A stretch of 64,000 bases of DNA, taken from positions 248,001-312,000 of the forward strand of contig ML986578.1 of assembly GCA_010094045.1 (NCBI GenBank), in the 5' to 3' direction. The notes under the pieces are model-generated. The model worked only from the letters and a program-made list of their open reading frames with translations, had not been told where the DNA came from and made no database searches. Positions 11,883-21,275 of the stretch are shown here, in pieces. This DNA is from Lojkania enalia. Lineage: Eukaryota; Ascomycota; Dothideomycetes; Pleosporales. Numbering within the stretch: position 1 is the stretch's first letter; each line of letters begins with the position of its first letter. A program made the position numbers and the translations under genes.

Positions 11883-14800
11883 TTATCCACTGGCAGAGAG
11901 TAGCCGCTCAACGAACTGCACGAAGAAAGTTCTCCATTCCTTTTCCCTCTTTTGATCTTCGATGCCGCCAGCTAACGTCCGCAAGTATTGATCTACCATT
12001 TCTTGATTCATCCCCATGCCCGCTAACTCTTGCTTTAATCTCTCGACGTATGGTTCGCCGACCTTCTTGACAATCTCGGCTTGCAAAGAAGCTGTTTCCT
12101 GCAAGACCTGTTTGGCTTGTGCGTCTTTAAGATTGAATCCTGCCGACCCAGGGACAGACCAAGCGAGAGGGGAAAATGTTCCCATTGCGAAGGTGTCAAA
12201 ACCTGGAATCGGTGGTTGAGCCGCAATAGGTGAAGTAGGAGTTGCGTTGGCGCCTGGACCGATCTTGTCAGGCCCGCCCCAGACGGAGATCATACGAATG
12301 ACCACTGAGATAGCTAGACGAGCAGTCGGATAGTCACGTGTATCTCGCGCAAAAGTATCAAGAGACGTAATTATGGTTTGGAATGTGGCTTGATTTGCTT
12401 CCAAATGTTAGAGGTACTAGATCAGTGAGAATAGACGACTTGAATCTTACCATTACTGACAAGCACAGACCCGAGACCATGGCCGAGAAGGGCGGAAATG
12501 AAATTGAGATACTCTCGTCGAAGTTCTGCCAACTGAATCTCGTCATCTGTGCCGGAAGGTGTTTCCCCCAAGGCCGTGAAAATCCGTTGAAGCAAAGGCG
12601 TAAGAAGAGTGTCAACAACGCCAGCGCTCTCGGCTTTGAAGGCGAAGATAACTTGGCCAAGGACCTTGAGAAACGTGCTATATTCGTCCATTGTCGAATT
12701 GGGAGCCAAGAGCCTATCAATCCAAGAAGGCAATTGTTGAAGCAAGCGGGGACCTAGAACAGAGATCATGCGGGAGAATGCGAACCGAGCCGCATTGCGA
12801 ATTTCCATCGAATTATTTAGGGATTCAAGGGCTACTAGGATAGCTTCCGATGCTTTATAAAATTCATCTGCTACTTCCGTAGAAGGAAGAGTTTGGCTAG
12901 TTCCCGGCGCAGGGATCCAGTCCGAGTAACCGCGAGCGAGAGTCCCCAGGGCCATAATAATGTGATGAATCTGCAGAATGGCCCGCTCATCACCATTCCT
13001 CGCTGGCCCAAGAGTTTGCTCCAAGTCTACAAACAGGGGTTGCATAATCGTCTGAGCATATAGCCGCTTGTTTTCAATCGAAACTGTTGGAGATGAGGAG
13101 ATGCAGCCAACAGCTTCAAAAAGGTACAGCTGGGCGTTGAATAAAGCGTCTGCAGAGTTATCGTCCTCATCAGACGACATGTCGTCGTCTCCAGACTCAT
13201 CAGGCAATTCTGCTTTTATAGTGAGTAAGTCCCCCACAGCTTGGATGATGTCTTGAGAAACGTTGCCGAGCTGTGCCCTGAGCGGCTTGACGAAGCGCAA
13301 AAATAAGTACCATGACCGACTTCGAACTCTGATATGATTGTGATGTGTTAAGCGAACGAAGTTCTCGAGGGTCTTCGGGATCAGGTGGGAATTTTGCTCA
13401 AAGAATTGATGGTAGCGGTTGCAGATTTCCATGTAGTGCATTTGAATGGCAGGATGAGGATAATTTGCCAGATCTAGAACCATTAATTTTCTGGAGAGAA
13501 GAGGGATATTTGCATACATACCCGATTCAACCATGCTCAACATCATTCCTACTAACCGCTGAGCTGCAACAGACGAAGGCTCTCGTTTTGCGTAAAGGCC
13601 TTGATTCCTGATTGCTAATTCCCCAAAGAGATACATCTCATACAAAGCAAGATCAAGATCGCGCCAGTTCAACGAGGGATCATTTGACGAAAGCCTGTTA
13701 AAAGTGTCGCCCACCACGCGACTAAGAGTCTCAATGTAATAAGTCTCGTCTATTGCGGCAACCGTCTGCTGAAGGACGTGAAGACGTTTTCGCAACTCCT
13801 GAAATTCAGCTTCGTCCGTTTGCTCACCCTCTTCTCCCCAGGATGCCGTCTCATCGTACTTCATCTTGCTTATAATTGCATCCAAGACCGGAGGCAACAT
13901 CACTTTATACTGTTCTGGTAATGCTCCTGTCTTCTTCTGGAGCTTACGGAAGAAGGTGAGTAGATCGGTCAAAGATGGTATGACAGTCGAACAGACTTCG
14001 TCGTACTGATCAGCAAAAAACCGTAAGAGATAGGGAGTGAAGACTCGAATAAGCTCGTCGGCGCGTTGGCGAGTTTGGCCATCCACAGAACTGTTCTCTA
14101 AGATTTTGACAATGTCGAAAACAATGTTGTTGACCAGCTTTGCTACAGTTTCTGCGAGGTCGTTGTCATATTCCGGAGTGTTAAAATCAGCAAGGGCTGG
14201 ACTGCCAATCAGTTGGCCAACAACATTTGCAAGATTCAGGAAAAGGATTAGTTCAATCTTCTCTGCCGGGCCCATCTTCTTGCCGACGATCTCAGAGAAA
14301 GTGTCAATGGCCGCATCACGGACCCTACCTTCTGGGCTCTCGGGAGATGATATACCCTGTTGTCCAGCCATTTGCAGGAAGATGTTGATCATAGACTCAT
14401 TTACAACAAGAGAGATGTCTATCCAGCTCACCCAGCGGCCGATGCTCTTGAGGCACATTTCGATAATACTCAAATCTGTCTCCCTCCACTTTGCAAGAAT
14501 TTCTTGCCAGGATAATGAAATCTTTTGAGCGTCTCGTACACGAACGAGGTCTTTCAATTCTTGATGCCGCTTCTTCTCATCTTCTGACCGTGCAATTAGT
14601 TGATCCGCAATTTCGTCATGAACTTGGCCAAGCATGCGGAGATAGACAATGGTACCAGCGGTGTTGACGTTGCCTATAACCGCCTGGTCGCCCGCTATCG
14701 CACTGAAATCGTCAAAGAAGGATTGCCATGTCGTTGGGTACAAGGCCACAAAGAGGTAGGTTATGGTCTGCATGAGCTTATTCTGAATGTGCCCGGTGTC

Positions 14801-15178
14801 GGGGGAGGCGCTGCCAGACGCATAGGTTTGACGGACATAGCTCATAAGAGCGTCCTTGATATACGCCAGGCTCTGGTCATCGAGTCGGTGTTCCTGGACG
14901 GCATTATTTACCAGATCTAGACACGTGTGCCGGACAATCTCAGGAGGACGAGGGTCTCGGGTGAATAAGGTAAGGCAGGCTTGCCATGCCGTTCCATCTG
15001 TTCGAAGCTGGTTGAGGAATTCGATGGCCTGACCGCGCAGTGCCTGGCTGGAGGTAGGATTTGAGGCGATCTCAATGGCATTCTCAACCTATATGCGAGT
15101 GACAAAATATTAGTCGCAGGTCCGCGGGTGAATCAGATAGCAGCAGGCTGCAACCCAAACACGCACCTGGGCCTCCAT
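11883..15178 (-). CDS. LOS1: Exportin-T (tRNA exportin, Los1/Xpo-t)
   Basis: Minus-strand exons 15167-15178 (only MEAQ), 12451-15088 and 11883-12397 (phases 0 and 1) give 1054 residues, the usual length for fungal Los1. This karyopherin-beta family member carries mature tRNA from nucleus to cytoplasm together with Ran-GTP. Visible hallmarks: an N-terminal HEAT-rich segment starting VENAIEIASNPTSSQALRGQ, the exportin-1-like stretch YLFVALYPTTWQSFFDDF, FLRMLGQVHDEIADQLI-type helices, and long alpha-helical repeats to the C-terminus. The end carries WGGPDKIGPG and NPxx-type loops around PGFDTFAMGTFSPLAWSVP, conserved in fungal exportin-T. The 12-nt first exon hides the start codon: the downstream exon opens with valine, and the next ATG would delete ~80 residues. 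Intron 2 is about 53 nt. Confidence 0.9.
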
Positions 15179-16034
15179 TTCCACCACCCTTCCAGATGGA
15201 GCTGTTGCTGCGCAGCACGTTCCACGGGAAGCCAGTGGGAAGTTTGGTCGAGCAATAGCAGCCGGCACAGTCGTGTGGAAGAATGAAGTTATGTTTTATG
15301 CTACCGGGTCATTGGGCAGACAGTGTGCTGCATCATGCGAACGTGTGGGCGGTGAAAAAGCGCGGGGCAGTGAGTGCGGCCCCTGCGTGAAGCAGGGCGG
15401 CTGTTGCGGGTGAGTTGGACGAGGGAGGAGGGAAGGGAGTCTTCGCCTATGCCAGCAGGTGTCGTGAATCGGGTGTAATTCTTTGTTGTGGCGTCCTTCC
15501 CAAAGTGAGCGGCCACGGCAGTGAATTGTCCAAAGGCCTTGGCGCAAGTGGGATGTGTTTATTTGACAGCCGGATGCATCACACGACACGCGCGGCGCCA
15601 TGGACTGACCCGCCAAACATCAACACAGCAAACATATTGTCAGGGGAGACTCTCAAAGAAAGGAAGTGATTTTCGAGTAATACGAACTCGACATATTGCA
15701 CGTGTCTTTTGGGGTTGATCCCAAACGTGGGAAAAACCTAGGTGCTCTGTCTAAATTGTGACTTTTAAGGCCTATATAATTGCATCCGGCTCAAAGCTAG
15801 AGGGCTCTGTGCGAATATGCAGAAACATCCATTAATGCTACGGCTATCCGATGAGCACCGGATCTAAAGAGGTGAAAATGATACAAGGGGTTGATCGGAG
15901 GCACCGCCCGAATTTGACACGACAGCCCAGTCATACTATGCCCATAAACATCTAAAGCTTTCCCTTCTCACTTGATCCGCTTCTGTAGTAGTGAGCGGGT
16001 TGATAACCACTATAGTCAACAAATAGGGGGCTCA
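15179..16034. other. Promoter of exportin-T and 3' flank of FGH gene
   Basis: No gene supported. The GC-rich part next to 15178 should be the exportin-T promoter and 5' leader. The AT-rich remainder holds only short frames. Confidence 0.4.
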
Positions 16035-17062
16035 CTACACTCCTAGGTGCTTCGCGGCCCAAGCCACGTGCTCGTCCGCAAAGCTTGCCATAAAGTAGTA
16101 GCTGTGGTCGTAGTCCGGCTGGAAGCGTAGATTGATGCCCTTGTCATTCCCGGCTTCCTTAGCAGCCTCCATGAAATTCTCCGGGAGAAGTTGTTTCTGC
16201 TTGTAGAAGTTGTCGCCGGTGCCCTATACCCACATTAGCGGCTGACTCGAAATTATCCCACCATGACAGATACGCACCACGTCGATCAGCATCTCAAGCG
16301 GTCCCTTCCATTGCTTGATAAGCTCCGTTGCGTCATGCTCCTTCCACTTCTCCTGCTGATCCTCGCCAAAGTATCCCTTGAACGCTTTCTGGCCCCAAGG
16401 GCAATTGATTGGGTTGGCAATCGGTGCGAATGCGGAGACAGACTTGTACTTTCCTGGGTTCTTCAGGAACTGGGACAGCTGCGGTCAGTAATTCTGTTCC
16501 TATTTAATCTTCAATGGACCCACCAGCGTTAGGGCGCCGTGACCACCCATGCTATGACCTGTGATGCTAACTCGGCTTCCGTCAAGCTCCTTAAACGAGG
16601 AGAAGAGGGCCTCGGGGAGCTCCTTAGTAATATAAGAATACATTTTGTATCCCTTTGTCCATGGTTCCTCTGTTGCATCAATATAGAAGCCGGCGCCGCT
16701 GCCAAAGTCATATGCATCGTCTTCGCCCTGAATCTGCAATCCTCCTGCAACGAACAGAAAAATTAGCAGATGTGCTATATTTTGTATAAGAGAGGCTTAC
16801 GTGGACTTGTGTCGGGATATACGATGGCAATGCCCTTTTCGCTTGCGCCGTGTTGAAAGAAGCCTTTCTCGGAGCAATTGTCTCCTGTACACGTAAGGCC
16901 TGATAGATAGAAGAGCACTGGTACGTTGGCGCCCGACTTTAGAGCTTGCGGAGGAAGATAGAGGTTCAATGCCATATCAGTGTTTGTGCTCGATGACTGG
17001 TGCTTGAGCTTGAGCAGCTTGCCGCCAAACGAGGCGATGGAAGCGGTGGTTTCGAAAGACAT
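16035..17062 (-). CDS. S-formylglutathione hydrolase (esterase D family)
   Basis: Exons 16801-17062, 16524-16744, 16278-16469 and 16035-16223 give 287 residues. The enzyme hydrolyses S-formylglutathione to formate and glutathione, the second step of glutathione-dependent formaldehyde detoxification in the cytosol. Evidence: start [19 protein letters not shown], the [23 protein letters not shown] block with the family's conserved cysteines, [11 protein letters not shown], the [12 protein letters not shown](I)DATEEPW block, the nucleophile elbow GHSMGG (Ser152), [19 protein letters not shown], and a C-terminal DHSYYF holding the catalytic His. All family landmarks are present and in order. I start at 17062 because homologous proteins begin at this Met; an in-frame ATG at 17086 would add eight residues. 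Confidence 0.95.
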
Positions 17063-17446
17063 AATGGGCGTGGATGTGATCCGCATGGAAATGCTTCTGC
17101 TAGAGAACGGAGAGGATGGAAGATTTGATATGCGAAGAAACCATCCACATATGACGCCTCTCTCCTGGCTGACGTTAAATGTTTATGTTAGTGACTGCGG
17201 GGCATCTTCCCCCTCCCCTCTGCCCCACCTTGCCTAAAAGGAGACAAGTATTCCGGCACATGAAAACTTTGGACATCGGATCCGCTGCACTACAGCTTGC
17301 ATCGGAGAAAAACAACGTTCTTCGGAATTCATTCGGAAAATAAAATAGTGTGCACCAACGGTTGTCAAGACGCCATATCGCCAAGCATGGCGCTTTTTCC
17401 CGCCCCCAGAAACTCCATTTCAAATGCAAGCTCCGCTCCCAGTGCC
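17063..17446. other. Intergenic region
   Basis: 384 bp holding the promoter of the FGH gene and the 3' end of the RPB6 gene. Nothing else seen. Confidence 0.5.
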
Positions 17447-18173
17447 CTACAGCAGCTCTTCGCATGTCCAATCTTCATACCTATGGAATGTCAGTCAGGG
17501 TTGGTGTGGCGCCGTGGGTGGACTAACCATCCGTCGGGGAGATACCTCCGTACGACAAGAGGAATCTTCTTTTCCCGCAGCTCTTTAATGGCAATTTGAA
17601 GAGGATCCGTCATGCCCTCAACATCGATCAAGACGGGCGCGTTACCACTGCAGGAAAGCGTTAGCAACAGATCCTCTTTCATGGCGCGCTCATCGTCTCG
17701 CCTTAGTCGAGTGGACTTGGACATACCTAATCTGAAGTGCCCGTGTGCCCAGAACACGCGCCTTCTCGTACTTGGTCATGTATGGGGTGGTGGTGCGCTT
17801 ATCGTTGGGCACCTTCTTGTTCTTCAAGCTTTTGACCGTGTTCTTTTCTTCCGTTTTTGCAGCAGCAGTAGCACTCGGATCTCCTCCTCCCCCGATTACA
17901 ATATTGCTGTCCTCATTCTGGCCGATAGTTTCTGGTTCTTCGCCGGCTGGGCCTTCTTGCTGCTCGTCTTCTTCGTAGATGTCGGGCTCGGCGTTTTCAT
18001 CCTCGTCGAAGTCGATGGCTTCCCTGAAAGAATGTTAGTTCAACAATGCGCAAATAAAGATTTCTCGTTTGGCCAAGCGCAGGAAGGTAGAGCAGCAAGC
18101 TAGAGGGTGGCACATACTCGTAGGCCCCTCCGACATCAATGTCATCGTCGCCGCCGCCGCCGTAGTCAGACAT
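17447..18173 (-). CDS. RPO26: RNA polymerases I/II/III common subunit Rpb6 (RPABC2)
   Basis: Exons 18118-18173, 17727-18023, 17528-17647 and 17447-17480 give 168 residues. Rpb6 is the omega-like subunit shared by the three nuclear RNA polymerases and stabilises their assembly. The N-terminus is acidic and disordered ([20 protein letters not shown], then [12 protein letters not shown]). The folded C-terminal half is near invariant: [22 protein letters not shown], then [35 protein letters not shown] and [10 protein letters not shown]. The final 34-nt exon is needed for the conserved C-terminus; without it the frame would run into a false end. A GCC-rich start region and an A-run (about 18190-18208) lie in the 5' leader. 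Divergent from the TFIIIA gene. Confidence 0.95.
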
Positions 18174-18526
18174 ATTTGAGCAAAACTCGAAAAAAAAAAA
18201 AAAAAAAAAGCTTCTCAGAAGAGTCGACAAGGTCAAGGGTTGGACTGGCAGGTTAGAGAATTTTGCGAGTGCAGTTCAGACAAATGAGTGTGAAAGATGG
18301 AAAAACAGGTGCAGGCAAGAGCTCGAACAAAAAAGCTGCGGTCGCAACTAACTAGGGGAGTTTTCCGAGCGCCACGCACAGACCATAGAAATCTTGGCGC
18401 TCGCCTGTGTCTCCCGTCTTTTTTGCACTCTTTCGAGCCGCTCACTCACTTCCGCCCGGGAGCTGCCTGAGATCGGAGTCCTGCCCCGCCATCTCCGAAA
18501 AGGCTTTGTGTTCTGCCACCGCTTCA
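18174..18526. promoter_or_regulatory. Shared divergent promoter, RPB6 / TFIIIA
   Basis: 353 bp separate the start codons of the Rpb6 gene (-) and the TFIIIA gene (+). Both encode parts of the transcription machinery used by RNA polymerase III, so co-regulation from this interval is plausible but only inferred. It contains a run of about 19 A residues near 18190-18208. Confidence 0.5.
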
Positions 18527-20291
18527 ATGGCTCTAAAGCGTAAAAATTCCTTTGACGACAACGATTCGTCTCGATACAAATCCCGCCGAGGTACGACGAA
18601 CGCGGCAGTGGTACTCACTCATATGCTAATATTCAGCAGGTCTCCTCGAGGATGACAACGATGACTTCAGCGATGATTCACACATCAAGAACGAAGTTTC
18701 TGACGACGAAAAGCCTTTATACGTTCCGAACGACGATCCATTGGCACTGTTCACCAACGCGGGCAAACTTAGGGCTCCAGCCGAGGCCAATAGGCCCTGG
18801 GAGTGGGCGTGTGACTTTGAGGGTTGCGGCCGACGCTTCAATCGCCCCAGTCGCTTGGAAGAGCACAAGAGAGTGCACGCTAACATCCGGCCGTTTGCGT
18901 GCGCCCACGACGGCTGCGGCAAGACGTTTCCCCGCAAAGACCATCTCAACCGTCACGTAGAGTCGGCGCACGGCGGCGTTCCTACCCATATCTGCGAGTT
19001 CAAAGGATGTGGAAAGGCCTTCTTCGTAAAAGCGCGTCTCAAGAAACACCAGGAAACGCATACAAACAAGTATTACTGCACCGGCTATCCTCCATGCGAA
19101 GAGGTGTTTAGGAAGAAGAAGACACTCGAGGCACACATCAATTCTACACACTTGGGTAAGAAGGCATATCGGTGCACTTTTGTTGACGAAGAAACTGGCG
19201 ACGTATGTGGTAAGGAGTACGATGCTGGCGGGGGCCTTAAGAATCATATCATAAAGAAGCACATCAAGAGGGAACAAGAGCATAAGTATCAGTGTCTCCT
19301 GTGCCCCTGTCCTAACAGCACCGAGTTCGATATCGTCACCAGATCCGAAGGCGAGGTGAGGGTTGCAAAGGAACCCCTGGGATTTCTTACACATTTAGAA
19401 CTCTTGGCTCATAATAGAGAATTTCACCCGATCACCTGCTCAGGCTGCGGTAAGGTCTGCCGCACTAATGCTGAGTTGAGGAGTCACAAGGAAGTTGTTC
19501 ATGGAGAATTCGGTGGACCGCCAAAGTTCCCTTGCCCAAGGCCAGGCTGTGATCGTATATTCACCAAGGGTGGCAATCTGAAAGTCCACATTGCAGCAGT
19601 CCACGATGAACTCCGCCGATTCGTTTGTGGTGAAGTCGATTTTTCCTCTTCGAAGCATCCCGAGCTTGCAGGATGGGACAGGCAGAATGCATGCAACCAA
19701 GCTTTCAAAACAAAATCTGCCCTTGAACAACATATACGGGTCCTTCATCTTGGTTTTCAGAACCGCAAGACCGAGAGAGACAAGAAAAAAGCTTCCCTCA
19801 AACAAACGAAGGGCAAGACCAAGACCACTACGCTCACTCTTCTGACTGGCGTCGGATACGGTGAAGGAAAGGATATCCCCTGTCTGGTTGATGGTTGCAG
19901 CTTCAAATTCACGATTGAATACCACCTCGCTATGCATCTTTCTGGTTTCCACAAGCTGTCGGATGAGGATGTAGAGTCTATGTTGGAGGAGCAGAATGCC
20001 GAGAAGGAAGCTCTCAGCGGCGGCCCATTCTGGCTCGGAGGCTACGATGAGACATTAAGCAGGCAACATTTCGAATCTACCGACCCCAGTCTTCCACAGA
20101 CACCAAATTCCTTTGAAACTCCAGCGACACCTTGGATTGTTCACGACCAGAATCTTGGTCCCCAGCTTTCGCCTCTAGATGACCAGCTGGAGATCGATGA
20201 GGCTGAAGCTGAGATGGATAAAGAAATGGGTTTAACCGACATGCCGGCTTCTGACATTCGGCACGGTCTCCAGTGTGATCCAGCTTGCTAG
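18527..20291 (+). CDS. Transcription factor IIIA, multi-C2H2 zinc finger
   Basis: Exons 18527-18590 and 18640-20291 (phase 1) give 571 residues. TFIIIA binds the internal control region of 5S rRNA genes and recruits TFIIIC/TFIIIB for RNA polymerase III; it also binds 5S RNA. The chain has an acidic N-terminus followed by consecutive fingers: CDFEGCGRRF, CAHDGCGKTFPRKDHLNRH, CEFKGCGKAF, CTGYPPCEEVF, CTFVDEETGDVCGKEY, an atypical sixth finger CLLCPCPNS with a long insertion, CSGCGKVC, CPRPGCDRIFTKGGNLKVH, and a ninth with a ~20-residue insertion ending ALEQHIRVLH. A lysine-rich linker and a last finger CLVDGCSFKF follow, then an acidic tail. This order matches fungal TFIIIA. The acceptor could also be three bases upstream (CAGCAG), adding one residue. 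Confidence 0.9.
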
Positions 20292-20356
20292 GTCGAGTAC
20301 CTTTACAGCACGCCTCTACAGTCGTTGTTCCTTGTCTTGACATTGACGGATGACAA

Positions 20357-20357
<1 letters not shown>

Positions 20358-20389
<32 letters not shown>

Positions 20390-20448
20390 AGAAGAAGAAG
20401 AAGAAGAAGAAGAAGAAGAAGAAGAAGAAGAAGAAGAAGAAGAAGAAG

Positions 20449-20543
<95 letters not shown>

Positions 20544-20553
20544 NNNNNNNNNN

Positions 20554-20648
<95 letters not shown>
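20358..20648. repeat. Compound triplet repeat (GAC)10(GAA)21(CAA)n with assembly gap
   Basis: Pure tandem triplets in three abutting blocks: GAC x10 (20358-20387), GAA x21 (20388-20450), and CAA x31 (20451-20543). Ten N characters follow, then more CAA to 20648. The tract starts 66 bp after the TFIIIA stop codon, so it probably lies in that gene's 3' UTR or just beyond. The Ns mark a gap, so the true CAA length is unknown. Each block differs from the next by one base, suggesting stepwise mutation and expansion. Confidence 0.95.
20544..20553. other. Assembly gap of 10 N
   Basis: Ten N characters inside the CAA block. The number is probably a placeholder, not a measured length. Confidence 0.98.
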
Positions 20649-20649
<1 letters not shown>

Positions 20650-21275
20650 CGGCTATTGATTGTGGCTGTGCGTCGATAATTAATGACTACCATCGACTAA
20701 GCAAGGGAGGCCCAAAGATTTTGATCATAATTATGTACTGGCATCTCACGCTGAGTTGCTCACACTATTTCCGGAGCAAATTTTCGTGGTCATGGGCATA
20801 TATTCAAGCGGATTACGGACACTTCGGACGTCTTAGGGCGCTGGCAATTGTTCTACTGTCTTCTGGCGTTTCTTTTCTGTGACTTTTCTTTTATTCTAGG
20901 GCACACTTCTTCGAAGCGTTGTCCTCTCATGGCAACGATTTCTTCACCACTTCCCCACATGAATCTCCGATGATCATATGTAATTTCACACTTCTGGCAT
21001 TAATGATATAGTTTAACGGCACGAGCTGTGTAGTTTTACATTTCTGGCGATAATAGCATGTTTTCACGACGAGATACCCAGATAGCGATATGAAAAATTC
21101 GGTTTATCTTCTACTGCGTGCTTTCACCTGCTCTATGCAATTGAAACGCCCATGCTTAGCCAACAGTAGCATGGAAACCATGAAATGCTCAGTGATCCAA
21201 GAACATGCCCTATGCCTTACCGGATACATACACTTACACAACACCCAACGAGGTCTCTCTACTCGTCAATACCGT
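20649..21275. other. Intergenic region downstream of triplet tract
   Basis: No gene supported. It should contain the 3' UTR of the convergent lipase gene. Short open frames here lack domains. Confidence 0.4.

Noticed and set aside
20316..20693. Minus frame of poly-Leu/Phe/Val across the repeat
   Set aside because: Complement of the triplet repeats; no independent evidence of a gene.
20325..20882. Long plus-strand frame of Asp, Glu and Gln runs
   Set aside because: It is only a reading of the triplet repeats, with a gap of Ns and no coding sequence beyond the tract.
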